Positions 1-8,914 are shown, numbered from the stretch's first letter. The stretch is 52,546 bases of DNA from an uncultured Collinsella sp. (GCA_902493515.1 CABUPE010000016.1:1-52546); one strand, 5' to 3'. Notes: generated by a model not told the origin, from the letters alone. Numbers and translations are program-made.

Positions 1-1241
1 TAGAGGTCCTCGCGCCAGAAGGGCATGCTCATGCAGCGCGGGCCGCCGCGGCCGCGGGAGAGCTCGGCGGAGGGCACGACGAGAAGGTCCAGGCCCTCCT
101 TGTACAGCACGTCGTTGGTGACGGTGTTGCGGGCGTAGACGCAGATCTTGCCGGGCTCGACGCACAGGGTGTTGGAGCCGTCGTTCCACTGCTCGCGGGA
201 GGCCGCGATCGGGTCGCCGCCGCCGCAGGGGATCAGCTTGACCTGGTCGACGCCGGTGGCGTCCTCCAGGACGTGCTCGAGGGTGTCCTCGATCAGGCGG
301 ATGTTCACGTCGCCCGGGTTCTTGCCGGCGGTCAGCTCGTAGACGCGCAGGGTGCCCATGATGGCGGGGTGGATCGTGAACTTATCGACGTCGATCTGGG
401 TGAAGACCGTGTCGAGGTGCATGAAGGCGCGCGAGACCGGGATGTCGAAGGCCAGGATGCGCTCGACCTTGGAGTCGGAGTTCCAGAAGATGTTCTGGGC
501 CATGACGTCGATCGCGGCGGCCTGGGTGCGCTGGGAGATGCCGACGGCGAGGGTCTTCTCGTTGATGTTCAGCACGTCGCCGCCCTCGGTGTGGAACTGG
601 CAGTCGCGGCGGAAGTACAGCGAGACGTCCTTGTAGTCGGGGTGGTACTTGAAGACGTACTTGCCGTACAGGGTCTCGCGGTTGCGGGTGACCGAGTACA
701 TGCGGTTGAGGTTGACGCCCTCGCCGACGACCGCGAACGGGTCGCGGGTGAAGTAGAGGTTGGGCATCGGGTCGATGATCAGGTCGGACTCGGACTCGGA
801 GTTGACCAGGGAGTCGAGGGTCGTGGACGCCGTGAGGGGCATGTCGATCTCGGACTTGGTCATGCCGGCCATGGTCTTCTTGACGAACTCGAGGTTGTCC
901 TCGATGGAGTCCAGCTTCTCGCGGACGATCTGCGGCATGTGCTGGCCGCGGATGCCTGCCTCGGCGATGTACTGGTCGGTGAACTCGGCGCGGGCGCCGG
1001 GGACCTGGTCGAACACCTCGGCGACGAGGTTCTCGAGATAGAGGACCTCCACGCCCTGGTCCCTCAGGATCTGGGCGAAGGTGTCGTGCTCCTGCTGCGC
1101 GACCTCCAGGAACGGGACGTCGTCGAACAGGAGTCGCTCGAGCTCGTCGGGCGGCAGGTTGAGGAGCTCGTCGCCGGGACGGTGCAGGCAGACCTTCCTG
1201 AGCTTGCCGATCTCGGAAGGCACGTGCAGACCTTTCGTCAT
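1..1241 (-). CDS. arcA: Arginine deiminase, copy 1
   Basis: Hydrolyses L-arginine to citrulline and ammonia, the first step of the arginine deiminase pathway, in the cytoplasm. All 413 codons lie in the window; only the last base of the stop codon falls outside the left edge. Guanidino-group-modifying fold motifs are visible: FTRD at residues 164-167, HTEGGD at 217-222, FMHLD at 273-277 and the catalytic cysteine in GGPRCMSMPF (Cys403). The start ATG has a strong ribosome-binding site (AGGAGG, 2 nt before it). The coding sequence matches copy 2 (3089-4330) wherever compared, while the DNA upstream of about 1265 diverges. Downstream genes are outside the window, so linkage to arcB or arcC cannot be judged. 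Confidence 0.96.
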   Translation of the reverse strand, partial: MTKGLHVPSEIGKLRKVCLHRPGDELLNLPPDELERLLFDDVPFLEVAQQEHDTFAQILRDQGVEVLYLENLVAEVFDQVPGARAEFTDQYIAEAGIRGQHMPQIVREKLDSIEDNLEFVKKTMAGMTKSEIDMPLTASTTLDSLVNSESESDLIIDPMPNLYFTRDPFAVVGEGVNLNRMYSVTRNRETLYGKYVFKYHPDYKDVSLYFRRDCQFHTEGGDVLNINEKTLAVGISQRTQAAAIDVMAQNIFWNSDSKVERILAFDIPVSRAFMHLDTVFTQIDVDKFTIHPAIMGTLRVYELTAGKNPGDVNIRLIEDTLEHVLEDATGVDQVKLIPCGGGDPIAASREQWNDGSNTLCVEPGKICVYARNTVTNDVLYKEGLDLLVVPSAELSRGRGGPRCMSMPFWREDL

Positions 1242-1323
1242 GGCCTCCTACCTTTCTTTCGGGCCCTTGTCAGGGCCGATTCGTTAGCGCCCCTCCGTGT
1301 GAGGCGTTATTGCTGACGACATA

Positions 1324-1389
1324 TTTATATCCAAAATCAGCTCATACTTCCACCTTGCCCCCGAACGGTTTTTTATAGGGGGTGAACGG
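1324..1389 (-). promoter_or_regulatory. arcA copy 1 promoter with paired upstream boxes
   Basis: Read on the minus strand, a TATAAA -10 candidate (1324-1329) lies 17 bp from a weak -35 candidate TGGAAG (1347-1352). Immediately upstream are two direct CCGTTC boxes (1363-1368 and 1384-1389) exactly 21 bp apart, about two helical turns. The same arrangement, with the same spacing to -35, precedes arcA copy 2, so this is probably an activator site; the regulator is unknown. A short GGCCC/GGGCC hairpin lies in the leader (about 1262-1279). Confidence 0.55.
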
Positions 1390-1617
1390 CATACACATAT
1401 ACTTCACGCATGGTACACTTCATCTTAATAAAGCGTATTTACGTGCTTAAACGCGTTTTAATCCTAAAATCAAATGGAACTAAACTTTGTTAAACCATCC
1501 TCAAATTGCATATTTCCACTAAAGCTATGAATAGAATTAGCGGTTCATACCGCGTCTCAACCATTTTCATTTTTATTCAGAAAAAAGTTTGTCCTATTCA
1601 TTTCTGATAAATAAATT

Positions 1618-1646
1618 ACCGTTTACCAGACGCTTGATACCGTTCA
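1618..1646 (+). promoter_or_regulatory. Paired ACCGTTTA/ACCGTTCA boxes
   Basis: Two copies of an ACCGTTYA box on the plus strand begin at 1618 and 1639, again 21 bp apart, matching the boxes before both arcA genes but in the opposite orientation. No gene follows on the plus strand before the terminator at 1727, so this may be a distal site for the same regulator acting on arcA copy 1. The rest of 1390-1617 is AT-rich with nothing else recognised. Confidence 0.4.
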
Positions 1647-1726
1647 CCGGAAACTCAGTATAAGGCCCAGCGGATACCGCCTCGCTTTACGGCCCCATTT
1701 GTAACAACTTGACTTCTCGGTATAGA

Positions 1727-1765
1727 AAAACGGACCCGCTTCCCCTAGGGAAACGGGTCCGTTTT
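1727..1765 (-). terminator. Bidirectional-looking terminator after the aminotransferase
   Basis: The arms AAAACGGACCCG (1727-1738) and CGGGTCCGTTTT (1754-1765) form a 12-bp stem with a T tract on both strands. It lies 50 bp past the stop of the minus-strand aminotransferase. Confidence 0.85.
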
Positions 1766-1814
1766 CGATTATCTTCGGCTAATTTGGATAACGCCCTCGA
1801 AGATCATCGGAATC

Positions 1815-2939
1815 CTAGCGATCGAACTCCGCCAGCGCCTCGCCCAAAAGCCTCAGGCCCTCGCGCAGAACGTCCTCGCTCGCGCAGTAGCCCAGGCGTG
1901 CGCCACAGGGAAGCTCAAAGCGGCTGCCGGGTACCAGCAGCACTCCCCTCTCGGACAGCAGGCGATTGCAGAACTCCTCGTCGTCCTCGGGAATATCCAG
2001 CTGGATAAACGAGGTAGACACGCCCTGTGGGGCCGTCCAGGAAACGCGATGCTGCGTATCGATCCAAGCCTGCGCGATGTCGCGGTTGCCAAACACGATC
2101 TTGCGATTGCGCTCGAGGATCTTGTCCTTGTGCTCAAGCACATAGGTCGCCAAGGCGTCGTTGAACACACCGCCGCAGATCATGGTGTAATCGCGATAGG
2201 TACGGATGCGGTTGGACACCTCTTCGTCGGCCACGACCCAGCCCACGCGGGCCGCAGGCGTCGAATAGGTCTTCGACAACGAGTTGGTGACAATGGCCCT
2301 CTCGTACACGTCGACCATCGACATAAAGGACTCAGTGTTTTCGAGCGGCAGATACACCTCGTCGCACAGCACGTAGGCGCCCACCGAACGGGCGATCTCG
2401 GCAATCTGGCCGAGCATATCGGTATCGAGCACCGTACCGATGGGGTTCGATGCGTTGTTTATGCAGATAAGCTTGGTGTTGGGGCGCACCAAGCGCTTGA
2501 GTTCCTCGATATCGGGCTTCCAGCCGAGTTCCTCGCAAAGCTCCCAATACTCGACCTCGGCGCCCAGCGTGCGCGGAATCTCGTAGAGCGGCTCGTAGGT
2601 GGGCCACTCGGCGATAACATGGTCGCCGGGCTCGACCACAGCCATGATGGCGTTGAGGTTAGCGCCCGTGCAGCCATTGGTCTGCAGAATGTGATCGGGA
2701 TTGACCTCCCGACGATACAGCTTGGCAACCTCGGCCTTAAACTCCGGCGAGCCCTCGATCCAGCCGTAGTTCATCTTCTCGCGGTCCAGGCGCTCGTAGA
2801 ACGTGGCGCCGTCCTGTTCATCAAGCGCGCGCAGCTCGCCCATGGTGAGCGACGAGATCGTCGACTGGGCGATGTCCCACGTGGCGCTCTTCTCCCAAAC
2901 GTTGAGCCATTCCTCAACGCCAATCGTCTTGATGTCCAT
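1815..2939 (-). CDS. PLP aminotransferase, class I/II, between the two arcA genes
   Basis: A fold-type I PLP enzyme of 374 aa. The PLP lysine is in SLSKTY (Lys223), with the usual Asn-Pro (NNASNPIG, about 162-169) and Asp-x-x-Tyr (DEVY, 193-196). The start at 2939 is preferred over a TTG at 2993 because AAGGAG lies 8 nt before it. It is downstream of arcA copy 2 on the same strand. Location suggests arginine, citrulline or ornithine as substrate, and the family includes enzymes acting on arginine-derived compounds, but the sequence does not settle the substrate. I am sure of the fold, not of the reaction. Confidence 0.85.
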   Translation of the reverse strand: MDIKTIGVEEWLNVWEKSATWDIAQSTISSLTMGELRALDEQDGATFYERLDREKMNYGWIEGSPEFKAEVAKLYRREVNPDHILQTNGCTGANLNAIMAVVEPGDHVIAEWPTYEPLYEIPRTLGAEVEYWELCEELGWKPDIEELKRLVRPNTKLICINNASNPIGTVLDTDMLGQIAEIARSVGAYVLCDEVYLPLENTESFMSMVDVYERAIVTNSLSKTYSTPAARVGWVVADEEVSNRIRTYRDYTMICGGVFNDALATYVLEHKDKILERNRKIVFGNRDIAQAWIDTQHRVSWTAPQGVSTSFIQLDIPEDDEEFCNRLLSERGVLLVPGSRFELPCGARLGYCASEDVLREGLRLLGEALAEFDR

Positions 2940-2994
2940 GGCCAAGCTCCTTACAAAAGCAGTCATCCAATCGTGTTGACGTTCCTCATACAAG

Positions 2995-3028
2995 ATTGGG
3001 GCGGTGCGAAAACCCGCACCGCCCCAAT
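2995..3028 (-). other. Perfect 14-bp hairpin between arcA copy 2 and the aminotransferase
   Basis: ATTGGGGCGGTGCG (2995-3008) and CGCACCGCCCCAAT (3015-3028) pair perfectly around a 6-nt loop. There is no T tract on either side, so it is not a classic intrinsic terminator. It may stabilise the upstream arcA message or lower read-through. A smaller hairpin (ACATCTA/TAGATGT, 3034-3055) lies between it and the arcA stop. Confidence 0.6.
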
Positions 3029-3088
3029 GGGAGACATCTAATGGCAGCTAGATGTATGTATTAAGACCTGTACGGGTCCTAGAAGACC

Positions 3089-4330
3089 CTAGAGGTCCTC
3101 GCGCCAGAAGGGCATGCTCATGCAGCGCGGGCCGCCGCGGCCGCGGGAGAGCTCGGCGGAGGGCACGACGAGAAGGTCCAGGCCCTCCTTGTACAGCACG
3201 TCGTTGGTGACGGTGTTGCGGGCGTAGACGCAGATCTTGCCGGGCTCGACGCACAGGGTGTTGGAGCCGTCGTTCCACTGCTCGCGGGAGGCCGCGATCG
3301 GGTCGCCGCCGCCGCAGGGGATCAGCTTGACCTGGTCGACGCCGGTGGCGTCCTCCAGGACGTGCTCGAGGGTGTCCTCGATCAGGCGGATGTTCACGTC
3401 GCCCGGGTTCTTGCCGGCGGTCAGCTCGTAGACGCGCAGGGTGCCCATGATGGCGGGGTGGATCGTGAACTTATCGACGTCGATCTGGGTGAAGACCGTG
3501 TCGAGGTGCATGAAGGCGCGCGAGACCGGGATGTCGAAGGCCAGGATGCGCTCGACCTTGGAGTCGGAGTTCCAGAAGATGTTCTGGGCCATGACGTCGA
3601 TCGCGGCGGCCTGGGTGCGCTGGGAGATGCCGACGGCGAGGGTCTTCTCGTTGATGTTCAGCACGTCGCCGCCCTCGGTGTGGAACTGGCAGTCGCGGCG
3701 GAAGTACAGCGAGACGTCCTTGTAGTCGGGGTGGTACTTGAAGACGTACTTGCCGTACAGGGTCTCGCGGTTGCGGGTGACCGAGTACATGCGGTTGAGG
3801 TTGACGCCCTCGCCGACGACCGCGAACGGGTCGCGGGTGAAGTAGAGGTTGGGCATCGGGTCGATGATCAGGTCGGACTCGGACTCGGAGTTGACCAGGG
3901 AGTCGAGGGTCGTGGACGCCGTGAGGGGCATGTCGATCTCGGACTTGGTCATGCCGGCCATGGTCTTCTTGACGAACTCGAGGTTGTCCTCGATGGAGTC
4001 CAGCTTCTCGCGGACGATCTGCGGCATGTGCTGGCCGCGGATGCCTGCCTCGGCGATGTACTGGTCGGTGAACTCGGCGCGGGCGCCGGGGACCTGGTCG
4101 AACACCTCGGCGACGAGGTTCTCGAGATAGAGGACCTCCACGCCCTGGTCCCTCAGGATCTGGGCGAAGGTGTCGTGCTCCTGCTGCGCGACCTCCAGGA
4201 ACGGGACGTCGTCGAACAGGAGTCGCTCGAGCTCGTCGGGCGGCAGGTTGAGGAGCTCGTCGCCGGGACGGTGCAGGCAGACCTTCCTGAGCTTGCCGAT
4301 CTCGGAAGGCACGTGCAGACCTTTCGTCAT
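3089..4330 (-). CDS. arcA: Arginine deiminase, copy 2
   Basis: Full-length 413-aa arginine deiminase (L-arginine to citrulline plus ammonia), the same protein as copy 1, with Cys403 in GGPRCM, FTRD at 164-167, HTEGGD at 217-222 and FMHLD at 273-277. DNA identity with copy 1 extends through the leader up to about 24 nt before the ATG, then breaks down although promoter elements stay alignable. The aminotransferase follows downstream on the same strand, separated by a strong hairpin. Two identical coding regions with diverged flanks suggest either recent duplication of the coding part or gene conversion between old paralogues. Confidence 0.97.
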   Translation of the reverse strand: MTKGLHVPSEIGKLRKVCLHRPGDELLNLPPDELERLLFDDVPFLEVAQQEHDTFAQILRDQGVEVLYLENLVAEVFDQVPGARAEFTDQYIAEAGIRGQHMPQIVREKLDSIEDNLEFVKKTMAGMTKSEIDMPLTASTTLDSLVNSESESDLIIDPMPNLYFTRDPFAVVGEGVNLNRMYSVTRNRETLYGKYVFKYHPDYKDVSLYFRRDCQFHTEGGDVLNINEKTLAVGISQRTQAAAIDVMAQNIFWNSDSKVERILAFDIPVSRAFMHLDTVFTQIDVDKFTIHPAIMGTLRVYELTAGKNPGDVNIRLIEDTLEHVLEDATGVDQVKLIPCGGGDPIAASREQWNDGSNTLCVEPGKICVYARNTVTNDVLYKEGLDLLVVPSAELSRGRGGPRCMSMPFWREDL

Positions 4331-4411
4331 GGCCTCCTACCTTTCTTTCGGGCCTTTCGGCCGAATCTCTCAGCGCCCTTCCATAGCGGACGCTACTTGC
4401 TGACAGCTCTA

Positions 4412-4477
4412 GTTATATCCAAATTCCACCCGCAATTCCACCTCGCCCCCGAACGGTCAACAAAGTGCGATGAACGG
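4412..4477 (-). promoter_or_regulatory. arcA copy 2 promoter with paired upstream boxes
   Basis: On the minus strand, the -10 candidate TATAAC (4412-4417) and -35 candidate TGGAAT (4435-4440) are 17 bp apart. Direct CCGTTC boxes at 4451-4456 and 4472-4477 are 21 bp apart. Spacing from the first box to -35 is the same as at copy 1 although much of the surrounding sequence differs, which marks the boxes and promoter as the conserved parts. Confidence 0.55.
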
Positions 4478-4840
4478 TATATCGCATGTGATTCCCCCAT
4501 GATGTACTTCGGCGTTCTAAAGTAACTTTTCTAAGGTAAACGCTCTTTTTTCCTAAAAACCATTTGCAATTGCATCTCTAAACTTTTGATTCAGAATTGC
4601 ATAGCTAAATCGGTTTTATGTATATTAATGATGTTTGTTTACGTTTCCGCCTGCATTCAATGATATTCAGCTATCTATCATTCTTATTCACACTTACGTA
4701 CCAGTTGAGTGTGGATATAGACCACTTGCAGACGAGCAGGGCGTCAGTCCTATGACTTGTCAGCGTAAGAAGTAGGTAAAGATACCGTTCACGCGATACG
4801 TTCGTGCCAGCGGTCGACTAAATTGAGACAATAGTGAAAA
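4478..4840. other. AT-rich divergent intergenic region upstream of ppk
   Basis: No gene is visible. One further plus-strand ACCGTTCA box lies at 4784-4791, followed at 14-bp spacing by a degenerate ATACGTTCG. This may be a shared regulatory region for arcA copy 2 and ppk. No confident ppk promoter was identified. Confidence 0.35.
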
Positions 4841-4879
4841 GTGTTAGGCTACCGTCCTCTGTGGGGACTGAACGGACAG

Positions 4880-7381
4880 ATGCATATGCCGAGCAAAATC
4901 GAAAAGAAGCAAGCCGCCGCAAAGCTGCGCAAACCGCCGCGCGACTTCTCGTACACGCAAAACCGAGAGCTTAGCTGGCTGCGCTTTGACAACCGCGTGC
5001 TTGACGAAGCCTTCGATGAGACCGTTCCGCTGTTCGAGCGTCTAAAGTTCGTCTCGATCTTCGAGTCAAACCTCGACGAGTTTCTCATGGTGCGTGTGGG
5101 CGGCCTGTCCGATCTGGCAGAGCTCAAAAAACAGCCTGTCGACAACAAGAGCAATATGACCGCCTCCGAACAGGTCGATGCTGTCATGGCCGAAATGCCC
5201 GGGCTCCTTACCCGTTGGGAGTCCATCTTTAAGAACATCGAGGGCAAGCTCGACACCCTGGGCGTTCACCGCGCGCGTGTCGATTCGCTTACGCCCGAGG
5301 AGCGCACCTTTGTAACCCGCTACTTCCAGGCCTACGTGTCGCCGGTCATCTCACCGCTGGTGATCGACCCGCGCCACCCCTTCCCCAACCTGCGCAACGG
5401 CGCGCTCTACCTGGCGTGCGGCCTGGACGGCGTCACCGACGAGGAAAGTCTGCTGGGCCTGATCGAGATTCCCGCCTCGATGAACCGCGTGGTCGAGATC
5501 CCCTCGCCCACCGGCACCTACTCCTACATCTTGCTCGAGGACGTCATCCTCGCCTGCCTGGACAGCTGCTTTGGCTCCTATAAGCCGCTCGACCGCGCGC
5601 TCATCCGCGTCACCCGCAACGCCGACATCGACCCGGACGGCGAGGGCGTCGAGGAGGAAGAGGATTACCGCCAGCACATGAAGCGCATCCTCAAGAAGCG
5701 CTTGCGCCTGCAGCCGGTAGTGCTCGCCGTCTCGGGCTCACTCGAAAAAGCAACGCTCAAGACCATCCGCAAAGCGCTCGAGCTCTCGCGTCGCTCGGTC
5801 TTTACCTGCGATATCCCGCTCAACTTGGGCTATGTCTTTGGCATTGAGGGCAAGATTCCCGAGCACCTGCGCAATGAGCTGCTCTTTACGCCGTTTAAGC
5901 CGCAGCCCAACCCCACCATCGATATGACCCGCTCCATCCGCGAGCAGGTACTTCGGCACGACAAGCTGCTCTTTTATCCCTATGAGGCCATGAACCCCTT
6001 CCTGGATCTGGTGCACGAGGCCGCCTACGACCCCGAGTGCATCTCGCTGCGAATCACGCTCTACCGCGTGGCCAAGCAGAGCCGCCTGTGCGAGTCGCTG
6101 ATCGATGCCGCCGAGAACGGCAAAGAGGTCACGGTGCTCATGGAGCTCCGCGCCCGCTTCGACGAACAGAACAACATCGAGTGGGCCGAGCGTCTGGAAG
6201 AGGCAGGCTGCACCGTCATCTACGGCTCCGAGGGCTTTAAGTGCCACTCCAAGATCTGCCAGCTCACCTATCGCGAGGGCATGGCGCTTACACGCCTGAC
6301 GCTGTTGGGCACCGGCAACTTTAACGAGAAGACGGCCAAGCTCTACAGCGACTTTATGCTCATGACCGCCCATCCCGGCATCGGCGAGGACGCCAACTTG
6401 TTCTTCCGCAACCTGTCGCTGGGCAACCTGCGCGGCGATTACCGCTTCCTGGGCGTGGCGCCGGTCGGCCTTAAGCCGCTCATCATGCGCGGCCTGGATC
6501 GCGAGATCCAGCGCGCCCTCGCCGGCGAGCCCGCCCGTGTGTTCTTTAAGCTCAACTCGCTCACCGACCGCGAGGTCATCGACAAGATCGCCGAGGCATC
6601 GTGCGCAGGAGTCCGCGTGGACATGATCATCCGCGGCATCTCGTGCCTCAAGCCGGGCGTTCCGGGCAAGACCGAGAACGTGCATGTCCGTTCTATCGTC
6701 GGACGCTTTTTGGAGCATGCGCGCGTTTACGCCTTTGGCGTGGACTCGGACATGATCTATCTGAGCTCGGCCGACATGATGACGCGCAACACAGAGCACC
6801 GCGTGGAGATCGCCTTCCCCGTGCTCGACCCCACCTGCCGCGCCCTGGTGCACGAGTACATGGGCATGCAGCTGCGCGACAACGTGAAGGCCCGCAGCCT
6901 CACGAGCGACGGTACCTGGGTCCCCGTGGAGCGTGCAGAGGGTGAGAAACCCTTCAACTCGCAGGAAGCCCTACTGGAGCGTGCCTATCGCAACGCCGAG
7001 GCGGCCGCGCAGCAGCGCGCACAGGAGAAGGAACGTGTGGCCGAAGAAGCTATTCAGGCCGAGGTTGAACATGGGGCAGCTGCCAAACCGGAAGCGATTG
7101 CCGCTCCCCCGGTGAATGAGCCCGAGGCTGCCGCAGAGCCCGCCGTGGAGAAAGCGCCCGAGGTTCAGAAGGTCCAGGCGACCGTCATTGAGCCCAAGCC
7201 TGCACCTGCACCTCAGCCCGAGCCGCAGGTCACCAAGCCCGCACCCGAGACGAGTGCCCGTCGCGATAAGCCCGCCGGCAAGACCAAGGCCATCGAGCGC
7301 CATCGCCCCGGTCGCGTGCGCATGGGTCTGGGCCTGATCGGCCTGGGTCTTAAGACGCTCATTACCGGCAAGACGAAATAG
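4880..7381 (+). CDS. ppk1: Polyphosphate kinase 1 with C-terminal extension
   Basis: Transfers the gamma-phosphate of ATP to a growing polyphosphate chain, reversibly. The family N-terminal motif ENRELSW-type (QNRELSWLRF) is near residue 27. The phospholipase-D-like core carries the autophosphorylated histidine in FKCHSKI (about His456) and the second conserved histidine in FLEHAR (about His613), with SSADMMTRN following. The enzyme body ends near residue 690, where other PPK1 proteins end; about 140 further residues are rich in Ala, Glu and Pro and finish with a basic, glycine-rich tail. Start is uncertain: GTG 4841, ATG 4880 and ATG 4886 are all in frame and none has a clear ribosome-binding site. 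Confidence 0.95.
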   Translation: MHMPSKIEKKQAAAKLRKPPRDFSYTQNRELSWLRFDNRVLDEAFDETVPLFERLKFVSIFESNLDEFLMVRVGGLSDLAELKKQPVDNKSNMTASEQVDAVMAEMPGLLTRWESIFKNIEGKLDTLGVHRARVDSLTPEERTFVTRYFQAYVSPVISPLVIDPRHPFPNLRNGALYLACGLDGVTDEESLLGLIEIPASMNRVVEIPSPTGTYSYILLEDVILACLDSCFGSYKPLDRALIRVTRNADIDPDGEGVEEEEDYRQHMKRILKKRLRLQPVVLAVSGSLEKATLKTIRKALELSRRSVFTCDIPLNLGYVFGIEGKIPEHLRNELLFTPFKPQPNPTIDMTRSIREQVLRHDKLLFYPYEAMNPFLDLVHEAAYDPECISLRITLYRVAKQSRLCESLIDAAENGKEVTVLMELRARFDEQNNIEWAERLEEAGCTVIYGSEGFKCHSKICQLTYREGMALTRLTLLGTGNFNEKTAKLYSDFMLMTAHPGIGEDANLFFRNLSLGNLRGDYRFLGVAPVGLKPLIMRGLDREIQRALAGEPARVFFKLNSLTDREVIDKIAEASCAGVRVDMIIRGISCLKPGVPGKTENVHVRSIVGRFLEHARVYAFGVDSDMIYLSSADMMTRNTEHRVEIAFPVLDPTCRALVHEYMGMQLRDNVKARSLTSDGTWVPVERAEGEKPFNSQEALLERAYRNAEAAAQQRAQEKERVAEEAIQAEVEHGAAAKPEAIAAPPVNEPEAAAEPAVEKAPEVQKVQATVIEPKPAPAPQPEPQVTKPAPETSARRDKPAGKTKAIERHRPGRVRMGLGLIGLGLKTLITGKTK

Positions 7382-7405
7382 TCGTTTGTAGAAGCAGTTT
7401 GTAGA

Positions 7406-7449
7406 AGCGTCCCGCATTTGAGGAAAGCCTCGGATGCGGGGCGCTTTTC
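7406..7449 (+). terminator. ppk terminator
   Basis: Imperfect hairpin with arms around AGCGTCCCGCATTTGAGG and its complement, followed by TTTTCC, 25 bp after the ppk stop. A 12-bp direct repeat (GTTTGTAGAAGC) lies just before it at 7385-7409. Confidence 0.75.
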
Positions 7450-7494
7450 CCTGCTACCATGGTGCGAACAACAACGCGAATGACAGGCAGGGAT

Positions 7495-8808
7495 ATGAAG
7501 CTCACTATAGAATCGATGACCTACGGCGCCGACGGTCTGGCGCACGCCGACAACGGCAAGGCCGTCTTTGTGCAGGGCGCCGTGGCAGGCGACACCGTCG
7601 AGGCCGAGGTCGTACAGGACGGCAAGTCGTTCATGCGCGCCCGCACCACCGAGATTCTGGAGCCAAGTCCCGATCGCATTCAGCCTCCCTGCCCCTTCGT
7701 GGGCATCTGCGGCGGCTGCTCGTGGGGCAATCTCTCACGCACGGCACAGCTCGTCGCCAAGGAGCAAAACCTGCGCTCCACGCTCGAGCGCATCGGCAAG
7801 TTCGCTCCTGAGCAGGTCGATGAGCTGGTGCAGCCCATCCGCCACACCAAGGACGACTGGGGCTACCGCAATAAGATCGAGCTCGAACCGACCGTCGTCA
7901 ACGGTCGCGTGCGCCTTGGCATGCACGGTGTCGACCCCAGCAAAATCGTGACCGTCGATGCGTGCCCGCTGTTCGATAAGCGTTTTCCCAAGGCGCTCAA
8001 GTCAGTCGTCGGCGCGCTCAACTATCTGAGCGGAAGCCACGACCTGGGCCTCGAACGCGTGGGCATTCGCGCTTCGCGCCGCACCAAGGCACTCGAGGTC
8101 GCACTCTGGACGCCCACAGGCTCTTTTCCGCGCTCGCAGGTCTCCCGCGTGCTGGCGGACGCCACTCATCCCACGAGCATCGTGCGTGTGATGAGCAAGG
8201 GCGAAAAGAAAGCCCGCCGTGTCTCCAAAGTCGAGATGCTCGCCGGCGAGGGCTCGTGGACCGAGAATATCGCCGAAGGCCAGATGCGCTTATCTGCCCC
8301 GTCGTTTTTCCAGGTCAATACCAAGGGCGCCGAGATTTTGATTGAGCTCGTTATGGACGCCCTCGACCCGCAGGAAGACGAACTGGCCGTGGACTTGTAC
8401 TGCGGCGCCGGCACCTTTACCCTACCGCTCGCCCGCCGCTGCGATTTTGTCGCCGCCGTCGAGGCCTACGGTCCGGCCGTGCGCGACCTGCGTCGCAACC
8501 TGGAGATCAACAAGCTCGACAACGTCGACGTCATCGGTGGCGATGCCGTGCGCGAGTTCCCCGACCAGGACGCCGATGTCCTGGTGGTCGATCCGCCACG
8601 CGCGGGCCTGGCGCCCGAGGCCATCGACCTCATCGCCAGCACGAGTGCCCGCGATGTCGCCTACGTGAGCTGCGACCCGGCCACCCTGGCGCGCGATCTC
8701 AAACGCTTTGTCGAAGAAGGCACCTTCTCCCCCGTAAAGATCACGCCAGTTGACCTATTCCCGCAAACCTTCCACTGCGAGACCGTCGTCCACCTTAGGC
8801 GCAACTAG
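7495..8808 (+). CDS. Fe-S dependent RNA (uracil-5-)-methyltransferase, TrmA/RlmD family
   Basis: SAM-dependent methyltransferase of 437 aa modifying a uridine C5 in rRNA or tRNA. An N-terminal TRAM-like domain (about 1-55) is followed by four cysteines arranged for a [4Fe-4S] cluster (Cys66, Cys72, Cys75, Cys157), the SAM motif DLYCGAGTFTL (300-310), DPPRAG (366-371) and the catalytic cysteine in VSCDP (Cys393). ATG 7495 is preferred to the upstream ATG 7459-region starts because the family begins with the TRAM domain here. RlmD, RlmCD or TrmA specificity cannot be told from sequence alone. Confidence 0.92.
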   Translation: MKLTIESMTYGADGLAHADNGKAVFVQGAVAGDTVEAEVVQDGKSFMRARTTEILEPSPDRIQPPCPFVGICGGCSWGNLSRTAQLVAKEQNLRSTLERIGKFAPEQVDELVQPIRHTKDDWGYRNKIELEPTVVNGRVRLGMHGVDPSKIVTVDACPLFDKRFPKALKSVVGALNYLSGSHDLGLERVGIRASRRTKALEVALWTPTGSFPRSQVSRVLADATHPTSIVRVMSKGEKKARRVSKVEMLAGEGSWTENIAEGQMRLSAPSFFQVNTKGAEILIELVMDALDPQEDELAVDLYCGAGTFTLPLARRCDFVAAVEAYGPAVRDLRRNLEINKLDNVDVIGGDAVREFPDQDADVLVVDPPRAGLAPEAIDLIASTSARDVAYVSCDPATLARDLKRFVEEGTFSPVKITPVDLFPQTFHCETVVHLRRN

Positions 8809-8914
8809 CCACTTAATCATTGCTCAGAAAAATCATTGGGAAATCGAGCGTGGCAAGCAGAGGTCTTCGGGGTATAAGACGGCTAATTGTATGCCGCCTA
8901 TGAAAGGAACCCTC

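Noticed and set aside
273..1316. Long plus-strand open frame antisense to arcA copy 1 (and its twin at 3362-4525)
   Set aside because: Shadow of a GC-rich gene: rich in Val, Asp and Gly from complementary codons, no ribosome-binding site, and the minus-strand frame has every arginine deiminase motif.
1..4330. Composite transposon bounded by the two arcA copies
   Set aside because: No transposase, no terminal inverted repeats and no target duplication are visible; the repeats are direct and consist of the gene itself.
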